A stretch of 40,496 nucleotides of DNA from Dehalococcoidia bacterium (GCA_040902535.1 JBBDXD010000006.1:1-40496), one strand, 5' to 3'; positions 31,488 to 40,268 are shown, counted from the first letter of the stretch. The notes: generated by a model not told the origin, from the letters alone. Made by a program: numbers and translations.

Positions 31488-33593
31488 ATGGCGAAATATT
31501 GGCTGGGCACGATAGTGGGGATCGCGGTCCTTTCGTTGGCGCTGGGGTTGGTCACGAACGGGCCACGCGCCGGTGCCGAGGTCGACAATACGGTCGCGAT
31601 CAGTTGCCTCTTTCTTGCGGGCCCCATCGACGGTGATGGCGATGATCCCGTCGGGGCGGCCGACGCGAACGCCGCGTGCGATGGTCTCACCGCCGCCGAC
31701 GTCGGGCTTATTGCCGCCGCGGTCGGCGACGCCGACGGCGTGCTCGAACCGGGTGAACTCGCCGCGCTCGACCTCGACGCGAACCAGATCACCGTGCCGG
31801 GAAGTGCCCCCCTCGACAGTATCTACATAATCGCGCTGGTGGATGATGACGAACTCGTCACGTTCGACGCAGATTTCGGCGGGTCGGTCACGATCAACGA
31901 TGATGGCGCGCTGGGCGAAGCCACCCCCGGTGACGACGCTAACGTCGAGACGTGCGAAGGAGACGACGATGCCGACTGCGGGACGGAGATCTTTGGAAAC
32001 GGAGACGGCGTCGTGGTCGCGACGATCAGGGCAGTCACCGCGAGTGATGGGACTAACATCGATGTCGCCGTCACGCAGGAAGGTGTGAGCGAAACGCAGA
32101 CGCTGCTCGTCGTTGGTTCGCCGTTCAGGGTCGATCTCAACCTCGTCGAGACGACGGTATTTTCAGGGTCGTCGACGGAGTGCCGTGACGGGACGCTGGA
32201 TGTGTTCGACGACGCCGCGATCGGCGACGCCGCCTCGACGCTGGCACGCGCGGTGATCGTGGACAACGACGACCGCGCGCTGACACGCATCGTCGCAGAC
32301 TTCAGCTCAGCGGATGCCAACATCGCGATCGTCGGCGATACTAGCGAACTTTCGGTCGATGGCGGCACGCGGGGCATGGGCGCATTCGCGGTGATCTGCG
32401 GCGGCGATGTCGCGGGCGCAACGACGATCACGGCCGATATCGGTGCGGACGATGATTCGTTGCCGATCACGGTCGTCGCGGCAACACCCGGCATCACGCT
32501 TACTGCATCTCCAGCGCAAGTCGAGTGTGACGGCGTCGCGTCGTCGACACTAACTGCCACCGTATTCGACGAGTCCGGGCAGCGCGTCCCGGACGGCACG
32601 AACGTGAACTTCAGCGTGGTGGCGCTCGGCAGCGCCGATCCGGTGAACGCGCTCACCACCGGTGGCGTCGCCGCCAGCATCATCACGCCATTGGCCGGCG
32701 CGAGCGGCGTGACCGTGATCGTGACAGCCGGGGCCGCGCAAGCGCAGATCCGCATCGAGTGCGGCGGTCAGACGGAATTCGGTGCGCCGCGCGCGATTGA
32801 ATTGAAGGCGACGCCGCCGCTGATCACGTGCGACGCAAACCACGCATCGACGATCCGTGTGCGCTTGCGTGATGACAACGATCAGCCCATCGCCGATGGC
32901 ACCTACGTCGAGTTCTCCGTGGAGAATGCCGGCGACAACTACGGCTACCGGTTCTCCCAGGACCAGGCCGTGACATCCGGCGGCGAAGTCACGACCGACG
33001 TCTTCTTCCAGTCCGTCGACCCGCTGCCACCCTCCGCGTTCGACGTGCGTGCTACGTCGGGCATGATCAGCGGGACGATTCGCGTACGGTGCGACGGAGT
33101 GCTGTGTATGTCGCCGCCGCCGCACCCCATGAGTCCACCGTGCGTGCAGCCACCGCCATCCCCGCCCGGCTGCGTCGAAGAGCCAACGTCGCCGCCTGAA
33201 TCGGTGAGTCCGCCCTGCCCGACGGCAACGCCGTTTCCGCCGTCGCCGCCGCCGTGCGAGTGGCCGTTCTCCCCGCCCAACTGTGATCCCGGCGAATTGG
33301 CATCGCCGTCGTCCACGGCAACGCCTGCGGACACCGCCACAGCGAGATCAACGCGCACGAAGCAACCGCCTCGTACGCCACGTGCTACGCGCACACCGAA
33401 GCCGACGAAAACACCGCGGGCCCACGCGTGTGCCGACGTGACGGGCGACGGGGCAGTTTCGAGCGCCGATCTTGTCGCGATCAGCGCGAAGGCCGGGCGG
33501 GGATACGATGCCCGCTACGACATCAACGACGACGGCAAGGTGACATTCCGAGACGTGCTGGCGGCGGCGGCTCAGCTGAAGCGGAGGTGCTAA
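31488..33593 (+). CDS. Large secreted protein with Ig-like domains and a C-terminal dockerin-like domain
   Basis: The 701-residue protein has a signal peptide (GTIVGIAVLSLALGLVTNG), a calcium-loop-rich N terminus (GDGDDPVGAADANA), and Ig-like (invasin/Big_1-type) domains around 330-545. These have strands such as ITLTASPAQVECDGVASSTL and IELKATPPLITCDANHASTI. A Cys/Pro-rich segment (MSPPPHPMSPPCVQPPPSP) and a Thr/Pro-rich linker (RTPRATRTPKPTKTPR) lead to a C-terminal dockerin type I-like domain (VTGDGAVSSADLVAI and INDDGKVTFRDVLAA). The domain suggests attachment to a surface partner. The overlap with the DUF1028 gene's 3' end is four bases (convergent). Related Chloroflexota proteins carry similar linkers, but the exact partner is unknown. 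Confidence 0.75.
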   Translation: MAKYWLGTIVGIAVLSLALGLVTNGPRAGAEVDNTVAISCLFLAGPIDGDGDDPVGAADANAACDGLTAADVGLIAAAVGDADGVLEPGELAALDLDANQITVPGSAPLDSIYIIALVDDDELVTFDADFGGSVTINDDGALGEATPGDDANVETCEGDDDADCGTEIFGNGDGVVVATIRAVTASDGTNIDVAVTQEGVSETQTLLVVGSPFRVDLNLVETTVFSGSSTECRDGTLDVFDDAAIGDAASTLARAVIVDNDDRALTRIVADFSSADANIAIVGDTSELSVDGGTRGMGAFAVICGGDVAGATTITADIGADDDSLPITVVAATPGITLTASPAQVECDGVASSTLTATVFDESGQRVPDGTNVNFSVVALGSADPVNALTTGGVAASIITPLAGASGVTVIVTAGAAQAQIRIECGGQTEFGAPRAIELKATPPLITCDANHASTIRVRLRDDNDQPIADGTYVEFSVENAGDNYGYRFSQDQAVTSGGEVTTDVFFQSVDPLPPSAFDVRATSGMISGTIRVRCDGVLCMSPPPHPMSPPCVQPPPSPPGCVEEPTSPPESVSPPCPTATPFPPSPPPCEWPFSPPNCDPGELASPSSTATPADTATARSTRTKQPPRTPRATRTPKPTKTPRAHACADVTGDGAVSSADLVAISAKAGRGYDARYDINDDGKVTFRDVLAAAAQLKRRC

Positions 33594-34255
33594 TGATCGG
33601 CTGAGGGCTGTTCGCGGCCCATGCGCAGCATCAGGTCGAAGATGCGGCGCAACTCGGGCACCGGGTCGGCGTGCTCGTCGACGCGGATGTCGAGCCGATA
33701 TTCGCGCGGGTCGAAGTTGGGAGAGCCGCCGCGCGCGATCACCTGCGGCGTGACGACGAGCGCGGCTGATTGGCGGCCGCGCTTGTCACCGCCCGCCGCT
33801 TGACCCGCTTCGAGCGCCAGCACGAGGCGGATGCCCAGCCACTTGCCCGCGCTCGCCTCGAAGGCGTTGGCCATCGCCTCGACGACTTGCGCGCCGTCGA
33901 GCATGTTGCCCTGCGCCGAGTAGTCCTGCCCCTCGCGGCTGCCGAACCAATCGACGCAGTCCTTGCCGCTGTAGGCGAACGTGCGTCCCTGCGCGTCGAT
34001 GCCGGCGACCTGCCGCACGTCGCGGCCGCCGTCTTCGGCGAGGAGCGCTTCGAGCGCGGCGCGCGGGCTGATGCCGTGCTCGAGTAGCCGCAGCCCCTGC
34101 GTGCCGAGATCGACGTTCGTGTTCGACTGCGTCGCGATGGCGCCGACGCCCGACTTCGCGTGCGGCACGAGCGCACCGACGCACGGCACAGCGGTACACA
34201 CCGCAACGCCAAACGAGGCGCTGTTCGGATCTCGCGCGATGATGCTGAATGTCAT
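33590..34255 (-). CDS. DUF1028 family protein (Ntn-hydrolase-like)
   Basis: The 221-residue protein matches DUF1028 throughout: MTFSIIARDPNSASFGVAV, VPHAKSGVGAIATQSNTN, LRLLEHGISPRAALEALLAED and EGQDYSAQGNMLDGAQVVEA. The family is predicted to have an Ntn-hydrolase fold and to act on small amides or peptides, but no substrate is established. The start at 34255 has a GAGGAGG ribosome site four bases upstream. It is the last gene of the minus-strand cassette with a DUF35 protein and a thiolase-like protein. It converges on the large secreted protein, sharing four bases. Confidence 0.9.
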   Translation of the reverse strand: MTFSIIARDPNSASFGVAVCTAVPCVGALVPHAKSGVGAIATQSNTNVDLGTQGLRLLEHGISPRAALEALLAEDGGRDVRQVAGIDAQGRTFAYSGKDCVDWFGSREGQDYSAQGNMLDGAQVVEAMANAFEASAGKWLGIRLVLALEAGQAAGGDKRGRQSAALVVTPQVIARGGSPNFDPREYRLDIRVDEHADPVPELRRIFDLMLRMGREQPSADH

Positions 34256-34267
34256 GGACCTCCTCAG

Positions 34268-34300
34268 TCGTAAGTTGTCAGTTTAAGTTCTAAGTTGTAG
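34268..34300. repeat. AAGTT-type repeat A
   Basis: Contains AAGTTGTCAGTTT and TAAGTTCTAAGTTGTAG. It lies between DUF1028 and the small gene and supplies the stop codon and the last codons of that gene. Confidence 0.6.
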
Positions 34301-34544
34301 GCTCGCGGCTCATTCGATCGACTACGCCGAGCACTGACTCGACGAGCACGCGGTCGCCCGGGTGTGGGTCTTCGTAGATCATGTCAAACGACAGGCGCGC
34401 CTCACGCGGCGTTTCGGATGATGCGTCGAGGCGATACAGCACGGCGTAGTAGCGCGTGCCGTGCAGTTCGTACGGCCGCACGTCGACCACCTCGCCGGCC
34501 TGTGGCTTCGGACGCTCGCCGCCGCGGACCCATTTTGAAGTCAT
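34290..34544 (-). CDS. Small hypothetical protein, 84 aa
   Basis: The protein MTSKWVRGGERPKPQAGEVVD has predicted beta strands (VVDVRPYELHGTRYYAVLYRL, SFDMIYEDPHPGDRVLVES), perhaps a small barrel. I do not recognise it. It lies between the DUF35 and DUF1028 genes in the same direction. Its start codon and its stop codon both lie within or next to AAGTT-type repeats, so its true end may have been set by repeat insertion. A role in the thiolase/DUF35 pathway is possible by position only. Confidence 0.55.
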   Translation of the reverse strand: MTSKWVRGGERPKPQAGEVVDVRPYELHGTRYYAVLYRLDASSETPREARLSFDMIYEDPHPGDRVLVESVLGVVDRMSREPTT

Positions 34545-34592
34545 ACGTTGTCAGTCTTCAGTTGTAAGTTCCAAAGTCCGAAGTTCAAGGTT
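34545..34592. repeat. AAGTT-type repeat B
   Basis: Contains GTTGTCAGTCTTCAGTTGTAAGTT and CGAAGTTCAAGGTTCGG. It directly precedes the start of the 34290-34544 gene. Confidence 0.6.
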
Positions 34593-34647
34593 CGGCGTTC
34601 TACTAGCTCGGTTAGCTCTTCTCTGGACGGACTGAAATCATCAACGC

Positions 34648-34674
34648 ACTTACAACTGATAACTTACGACTTAT
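34648..34674. repeat. AAGTT-type repeat C (inverted)
   Basis: In reverse complement this reads GATAAGTCGTAAGTTATCAG and TTGTAAG. It provides the last codons (SDKS) and TAA stop of the DUF35 gene. Confidence 0.6.
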
Positions 34675-35077
34675 CACTCATGAAGCGCACGAGCGTCGTA
34701 TCGTCCGACACGTCGTCGAAGTAGGCGACGAGCGGCATGTCGACGCGGATCTCGTCGTCGGGCACGCCGACGACGTTCGATACGATGCGCGGGCCTTCTT
34801 CAAGCTCAACGATCGCGTAGTGGTAGGGGCCGTCCTCGCTGAAGCCGGGAAACTTCTGATGCATGACGCCGAACGAGTACAGCGTGCCGCGCCCGCTCGC
34901 CTTCTCCCACGCCGTGTCGGTCGACCAGCAGTCAGGGCAGCGCGGCCGCGACGGCAAGCGCCAGGCGCGGCAGTCCTTGCAGCGCATCAGCATGAGTTCG
35001 TGGCGTCGCGCGCCGTCGTAGAATTCGCGGGACTCTTCGTCCGCCTGCGGGATGGGCCGAGTGTAGGTGTCACTCAC
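34664..35077 (-). CDS. DUF35 OB-fold protein with zinc ribbon
   Basis: The 137-residue protein has an N-terminal rubredoxin-like zinc ribbon with C33, C36, C47, and C50 (RCKDC and RCPDC). An OB-fold follows (GRGTLYSFGVMHQKFPGF, YHYAIVELEEGPRIVSNVVG). DUF35 proteins bind acyl-CoA and partner with thiolase-superfamily enzymes, both in archaeal isoprenoid synthesis and in bacterial steroid degradation. It lies directly downstream of the thiolase-like gene, with 41 bases between. Its GTG start is at 35077. Its last four codons lie in a repeat. Confidence 0.9.
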   Translation of the reverse strand: MSDTYTRPIPQADEESREFYDGARRHELMLMRCKDCRAWRLPSRPRCPDCWSTDTAWEKASGRGTLYSFGVMHQKFPGFSEDGPYHYAIVELEEGPRIVSNVVGVPDDEIRVDMPLVAYFDDVSDDTTLVRFMSDKS

Positions 35078-35118
35078 GCATCACCATCGTCGTGTACTCC
35101 GACGTTCGATTTTCAGCC

Positions 35119-36315
35119 TCACGCATCATGGGGCGACAGGACGATCGTGCTGTGATGATCGAGGATGCCGCCGTTGCCGGTCACGAGCACAACGTCGTGC
35201 TTGTCGACCTGGCGGTCGCCGCCCTGGCCGCGCGCCTGGATGATGCCCTCCGAGAGCGGCGTCATGCCCCACATGTAGTAGGCGCTGAGTTGGCCGCCGC
35301 CGGTGTTCGTCGGCAGGGCGCCGCCCGGCGCGAGCTTGCCGTCGGCGACGAACGGGCCGCCCTCGCTTTTCGCGCAGAAACCGTAATCCTCGAGCGTGAC
35401 GAGCACGGTGTAGGTGTAGCAGTCGTACGCCTGCAGCACGTCCACATCGTCGATCCCTATGCCGGCCATCGCGAAGGCCTTCTCCTTCGACATGGGCGCG
35501 CCCGTCTGTGTCTCGACATCCCATCCTTTGCGACGCATGTCGCCGGGATGCCCCTGTCCCATGCCCCAGATGTACGCCGGCGGCTGCTTCATGTCCTTCG
35601 CCGCGTCCGCGCGCGAGACGATCACCGCCACGCCGCCGTTCGATACGAGGCAACAGTCCAGCAGGTGCAGCGGCTCGGCCACCCATCGCGATGCGTGGTA
35701 GTCCTCGAGCGTCATGGGTTCGCGGTGCTCGGCGATCGGATTCATCGCCGCCCATTGTCGCTCCGCCACGGCGATCGCGCCGAAGTGGTCGTTCGTGGTG
35801 CCGTACATCGCCATGTGGCGGCGCGCGGCGATAGCGTAGTGGGCGTTGATGCCCATGACGCCGAACGCCGGGTAGAGCCCGCCCATGCCGGACGGTCGCG
35901 TCGGGCGGCCCATGCCGGCATACGCGGCGCCACCGCCCTTGTTCGGCTGCAACGGCGCATCGGCGAAGACGCACACGACGTGATTCGCCATGCCGTGGAT
36001 GACGCTCATGGCGGCGTACTGCACCATGACGTTCGCCGTCGCGCCGCCGACGTTCATGCTCGACAGCAGGCGCAGGTTGGTGAGTCCCAGGTAGTTCTGC
36101 AGCCCGACGCCGCCCATGCCGCCGAGCGCACTGACGCCCGGGTTCACGAGCAGGCCGTCGATGTCCTCCTTGCGCAGGCCGGCGTCGGCGACGGCGCGCT
36201 GGATCGCTTCGGCGGCGAAGTGCTGGGCATCGTGGCCGTAGACGCGCCCCATCTCGGAGATGCCCAGCCCGGTGATCGCCGCCCTGGCCTTCAATTCCCG
36301 TCCGGTCGCGTCCAT
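35119..36315 (-). CDS. Thiolase-superfamily protein without the usual Cys/His residues (lipid-transfer/Ltp2-like)
   Basis: The 398-residue protein has the thiolase fold: an N-terminal helix and strand (AITGLGISEMGR), NPGVSAL, a central MNVGGATANVMVQYAAM, and a C-terminal GGGQLSAYYMWGMTPLSEG segment. The nucleophile Cys of thiolases would lie at N88-V89; the GHP histidine is replaced by Y346/Y347; the last Cys loop reads TGNGGILDHH. Canonical thiolysis is therefore unlikely. Ltp2-type aldolases, which cleave steroid side chains with a DUF35 partner, also lost these residues and use tyrosines, and a DUF35 gene lies directly downstream. The start at 36315 has a GAGGAGG site. The aldolase reading is inference. 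Confidence 0.8.
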   Translation of the reverse strand: MDATGRELKARAAITGLGISEMGRVYGHDAQHFAAEAIQRAVADAGLRKEDIDGLLVNPGVSALGGMGGVGLQNYLGLTNLRLLSSMNVGGATANVMVQYAAMSVIHGMANHVVCVFADAPLQPNKGGGAAYAGMGRPTRPSGMGGLYPAFGVMGINAHYAIAARRHMAMYGTTNDHFGAIAVAERQWAAMNPIAEHREPMTLEDYHASRWVAEPLHLLDCCLVSNGGVAVIVSRADAAKDMKQPPAYIWGMGQGHPGDMRRKGWDVETQTGAPMSKEKAFAMAGIGIDDVDVLQAYDCYTYTVLVTLEDYGFCAKSEGGPFVADGKLAPGGALPTNTGGGQLSAYYMWGMTPLSEGIIQARGQGGDRQVDKHDVVLVTGNGGILDHHSTIVLSPHDA

Positions 36316-36467
36316 CGTGGCCTCCTCGGCCAGAGTACGCAGATTCGCCCGAAGGGGGAACGGGGCCCGGATGCGGCGATTGGGGGCCGAGAGGCGTAAA
36401 TCGGGCGCGGGCCAGTGCCGATGCTACTTCGGAACCGATCGGGATCGAATCAGGACCGGAGCGCGCA

Positions 36468-39233
36468 ATGGCAGACCCGCTCTACACGCTTACCCGCATA
36501 GCGAACCGCCCGTCGCCGGGGATCGACGAGGTCCGCGAAGCCTGCACGCTGATCGCGGACGTCATCGGCGCGGCCGAGGTCTACGTCATCAAGGCCGGCG
36601 ACCCGGACTTCATCCGCATCGGCTGCGAGTGCCCGCCGCGCGAATACGAGATCAAGCAGAAGGGCTACTGGCTCTGCTGGCGTGACCTGGCGACGAATCC
36701 CGGCGTGCGTCTGGGCGCCTTCGACGTCGCCGAGCGGCTGATCACCGAAGCGTGGCCGTTCGAAGCCGGGCGTGCGATGACGCACCTGGCGGCGATCCTT
36801 CCGGGCGATGAAAGCAATTCCGAGTTGCTCGTCGCGCGCGGGCCGTGGCCCGCAGGCATCGACGAACAGCAACAGCAGTTCCTGGTGATCGCGCGCACGC
36901 TACTCGCGCATCTCGTGAGCAACGTGCTCGACTCACAACGCCGCGCCCGCCAGCGCGAGCAACTGGAGTCCCTGGCCAACGTCTCTCGCGCGTTTAACGA
37001 TGCAAGCGCTTCGGAGTCAGTGCTCAGTGACATCGCGACTGCGCTCGCGAAAGCGTCGGGCTTCGACTGGGTGACGCTCGTGCTGTACAACGACACGCTG
37101 GACGCGGTCATCGCCCGCGCGATGAACGTCGCGCGTTACTCTGGCACGGAGACGGCGGCGGTGTTTCGCGAGGGCCGCGGCCTCGTCGAACAGGGCGAGG
37201 TGGCGCTCGGGGTGGAGTTGACGCGCCTGCGCACGCAACTGCTCCTGCCCGACGTCTTTGCGCCCGACCTGCTCGAGCGTCCGAACATGCAGCTCATCGG
37301 CGAGGTGCTGCCGTTCCTGCAGAAGAACTTCGAGCGCGGGCACGTGCTGTCGCTGGCGATCCTGCCGCTCGTATTCCAGGACGGCGCGATCGGCATGGTG
37401 CACTTCTCGTCGTCGACGCGGCGCGAGTTCGCGCAGCACGAAGTCGACTTTCTGTCGGCGCTTGCCGCGCAGGCCTCGACGGCGCTCAAGGGCGTGCTGC
37501 TTTACGACGCGCTCGAACGGTCGCGCGACGAACTGCGGCAGAGCGAGGAACGCTTCCGCTCGCTCGTGCAGAACTCGTCTGACCTGATCACCGTGATCGA
37601 GAGCGACACGACGGTCACGTACCAGAGCCCGTCGATCGCGCGCGTCCTTGGCCACACGGCGGGCGACATCATCGGCAAGAAGCTGTCGGCGCTGGTACAC
37701 ATCGACGACGTCAGCCGCACCCTGGCGGCGTTGCACGACGCCATCAACAACGACGGCGTCGCCACGGCGGAAGCGCGCATGCGGCACGCCGACGGCTCCT
37801 GGCGCCACATCGAAATGATCGGCACGGATCAGCGTGCCACCGCCGCGATCGGCGGCTTTGTGCTGAACATGCGCGACGTCAGCGAACGCAAGAGTCTGGA
37901 GCAGCAGCTTCGCTACCAGGCGCTGCACGACCCGCTGACCAAGCTCGCGAACCGCACGCGCTTCGGCGACCGGCTGGACCACGCGCTGCTGCGCAATGAG
38001 CGCACCGGCCATCACGTCGCCGTGTTGTTCATGGACCTCGACAACTTCAAGGCCGTCAACGACAGCCTCGGCCACACGGCAGGCGACAAGCTGCTGACTG
38101 ATGTCGCCGAGCGCGTCGAGCGGTGCCTGCGGCCGGGCGATACCGTCGCGCGGCTCGGCGGCGACGAGTTCGCGATCCTGATCGATGACGTGGAGACGAT
38201 CGAGGCGCCGCTTGCGGTCACGGAGCGCGTCTTCGAAGCGTTGTCGGCGCCGTTCGAGCTTGAAGGCAAGGAACTGTCCGTCCGCGCCAGCATGGGCATC
38301 GCGCTGAGCAACGACGGACGCGAATCCGTCGATGCGGACTCGCTGCTGCGGGACGCCGACGTCGCGATGTACGTCGCGAAGTCGCGGGGCAAGGGGCGGT
38401 ACGAGGTGTTCGAGCAGAGCATGAAACAGTCGATCCTGGAACGGCTCGAACTGCTCGCCGACCTTCAGCGCGCCGTCGAGCGCGACGAGTTCGTGCTGCA
38501 GTACCAGCCGATCTTCCTGATCGAGTCGGGCACGCTTTTCGGGCTAGAGGCGCTCGTGCGCTGGAATCACCCGCGGCGTGGCCTGATACCGCCGACGGAG
38601 TTCATCACGCTTGCCGAGGACTCGGGCGCGATTCTCGAACTGGGCAAATGGGTGCTGCGCGAGGCTTGCCGGCAGGCACAGGCATGGCGCGACGCGCAGC
38701 CGCGCGCGACCGAGTGGACGATCAGCGTCAACGTTTCCGTCCGGCAGTTGCAGAACCCCCAGTTCGTCAGCGAAGTGGCGCAGGCGCTCGACGACTCGCG
38801 CCTCGAGCCGCAGCGACTGATTCTGGAGATCACGGAGAGCGTCATGATGCAGGACGTGCCTTCGATGATGGAGCGGCTGAACGAGCTGAAGTCGCTCGGG
38901 CTGCGGCTCGCCATCGACGACTTCGGCACGGGCTATTCGTCGCTCAGCTATCTGCGGGAGTTCCCTTTCGACCTGCTGAAGATCGACAAGGCGTTCATCG
39001 ACGACCTGGGCACCACGACGGAGCGCAAAGACCTGACGCGCGCGATCATCGAGCTGGGCAAGACGCTTGACCTGCAGTTGGTGGCGGAGGGCATCGAGAG
39101 CGGCGACCAGGTGTCGCGCCTGACGTCGCTGGACTGCAGCCTCGGCCAGGGGTTTTACTTCGCCGAGCCGCTGGACGCGTCTGCGGTGGAGGCGCTTCTC
39201 GGCGCGCCGGGCGAATCCGAAGCCGCGGCGTAA
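36468..39233 (+). CDS. GAF-PAS-GGDEF-EAL c-di-GMP protein
   Basis: The 921-residue protein has an N-terminal sensor region, a GAF domain (about 165-330), a PAS domain (about 350-475), a GGDEF cyclase (RLGGDEFAIL near 564) and an EAL phosphodiesterase (EALVRW near 695, EITES, DDFGTG near 818, KIDKAFI, VAEGIE). Key residues of both are intact. The inhibitory RxxD site (RPGD, five residues before GGDEF) is present, so the cyclase should be product-inhibited. It has no membrane segment. It can make or break c-di-GMP in the cytoplasm in response to a GAF/PAS ligand, and which wins cannot be read. The ribosome site GGAG lies seven bases from the ATG. Confidence 0.95.
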   Translation: MADPLYTLTRIANRPSPGIDEVREACTLIADVIGAAEVYVIKAGDPDFIRIGCECPPREYEIKQKGYWLCWRDLATNPGVRLGAFDVAERLITEAWPFEAGRAMTHLAAILPGDESNSELLVARGPWPAGIDEQQQQFLVIARTLLAHLVSNVLDSQRRARQREQLESLANVSRAFNDASASESVLSDIATALAKASGFDWVTLVLYNDTLDAVIARAMNVARYSGTETAAVFREGRGLVEQGEVALGVELTRLRTQLLLPDVFAPDLLERPNMQLIGEVLPFLQKNFERGHVLSLAILPLVFQDGAIGMVHFSSSTRREFAQHEVDFLSALAAQASTALKGVLLYDALERSRDELRQSEERFRSLVQNSSDLITVIESDTTVTYQSPSIARVLGHTAGDIIGKKLSALVHIDDVSRTLAALHDAINNDGVATAEARMRHADGSWRHIEMIGTDQRATAAIGGFVLNMRDVSERKSLEQQLRYQALHDPLTKLANRTRFGDRLDHALLRNERTGHHVAVLFMDLDNFKAVNDSLGHTAGDKLLTDVAERVERCLRPGDTVARLGGDEFAILIDDVETIEAPLAVTERVFEALSAPFELEGKELSVRASMGIALSNDGRESVDADSLLRDADVAMYVAKSRGKGRYEVFEQSMKQSILERLELLADLQRAVERDEFVLQYQPIFLIESGTLFGLEALVRWNHPRRGLIPPTEFITLAEDSGAILELGKWVLREACRQAQAWRDAQPRATEWTISVNVSVRQLQNPQFVSEVAQALDDSRLEPQRLILEITESVMMQDVPSMMERLNELKSLGLRLAIDDFGTGYSSLSYLREFPFDLLKIDKAFIDDLGTTTERKDLTRAIIELGKTLDLQLVAEGIESGDQVSRLTSLDCSLGQGFYFAEPLDASAVEALLGAPGESEAAA

Positions 39234-40104
39234 GCCGGGCAGCGCGGCGGGACAAACGGCCAGCATCAGTCCATGGGCGTGCCGCCGTTGACGTTGAGCG
39301 TCTGGCGGTGATCCAGGCTGCATCGTCCGATGCGAAGAACGCTACGGCGCCAGCGATGTCGCCGGGGCGTCCTTGCCGGCCCAGCGCGATCGACCGCACG
39401 ACCGCCTGCTTCATCGAGGCGGGCTCGCTGCCGAAGCGCGACGCCATGTGCTGAAACGTGCCGTCCATCATGTCCGTGTCGACTGAGCCGGGCGCGACGC
39501 AGTTGACGGTGATGTGATGCGGCGCCGCTTCCAACGCGAGCATCTGCGTGAAGCCGATGACGCCGGACTTCGTCGCGCAGTAGGCGCCGTACTGCGGCAC
39601 GCCCATGCGGCCTGCGGACGACGAGATGTTGATGATGCGGCCACCGTGGCCGGCTTCGACCATGCCGCGCAGCGCCCGGCTCGTGAGCAAGTACACGCCG
39701 TTCAGATTGACATCGACGACGCGATACCACTCATCGTCGGGGATCTCCCAGAGGTTCTTTTCGCCGCAGTACGCAAGCCCCGCGTTGTTGACGACGATGT
39801 CGACGCGGCCAAACGCGGCCAGCGTCTCCGCGACGATACGCTCCGCTTCGTCGGGTTGCGTGAGATCCGCATCGATGCCGAGACCCCGGCGCCCGAGCGC
39901 TTCGATCTCGGCGACGACCGACGCGACGCCCCGCCAGCCTGCGCGCCTTTCTTCATCGGGAAAGTCGTCGGGACTTCGCGGCGAGCCGGTAGCCACGACG
40001 TGCGCGCCGTCCTCGGCGAGGCGCACGGCGATGGCGCGCCCGATCCCGCGATGTCGTGCGGCGCCGGTCACGACTGCCACTTTGCCTTCGAGACCTACTG
40101 CCAT
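39046..40104 (-). CDS. Short-chain dehydrogenase/reductase with a C-terminal frameshift
   Basis: The first 260 residues are a normal SDR: the nucleotide-binding TGAARHRGIGRAIAVRL, NNAG, the catalytic Ser (ISSSAG) and Tyr-x-x-x-Lys (YGAYCATKSG), and the PGSVDT loop. It should oxidise or reduce an alcohol or ketone with NAD(P). Near residue 265 the frame changes: the plus strand reads CTGGCGGTGAT where CTGGCCGGTGAT would give ITGQTLNVNGG, and the correct ending (TLNVNGGTPMD, stop at 39266) is present in the other frame. As it stands the protein runs on about 90 residues into antisense of the EAL gene. The ATG at 40104 has a GAGGAGG site. Confidence 0.8.
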   Translation of the reverse strand: MAVGLEGKVAVVTGAARHRGIGRAIAVRLAEDGAHVVATGSPRSPDDFPDEERRAGWRGVASVVAEIEALGRRGLGIDADLTQPDEAERIVAETLAAFGRVDIVVNNAGLAYCGEKNLWEIPDDEWYRVVDVNLNGVYLLTSRALRGMVEAGHGGRIINISSSAGRMGVPQYGAYCATKSGVIGFTQMLALEAAPHHITVNCVAPGSVDTDMMDGTFQHMASRFGSEPASMKQAVVRSIALGRQGRPGDIAGAVAFFASDDAAWITARRSTSTAARPWTDAGRLSRRAARLTPRLRIRPARREAPPPQTRPAARRSKTPGRGCSPATSGATPGRRSRCPPPPTAGQASCPAR

Positions 40105-40268
40105 ATGCGTATCCTCCTCGTCGTTGCTTCGCTCACGCTAACAGGCTGGCCCACCGCAGTGGAACTGATGCAATCGTGCAATACCGCCGACCGGGCCGTA
40201 ACTTCCGAGCCACGGCGGCTCTGTTTTACTCACTAAAAGGCGGTACCGATAGCGACGGGAGGGTCACC

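Noticed and set aside
33400-33593. Cellulosome component
   Set aside because: The dockerin-like end has no neighbouring cellulase or scaffoldin; only a calcium-loop repeat can be claimed.
35092-36399. Plus-strand 435-residue frame
   Set aside because: Antisense of the thiolase-like gene; Arg/His-rich composition typical of shadow frames.
37017-38075. Minus-strand 352-residue frame
   Set aside because: Antisense of the GAF/PAS/GGDEF protein.
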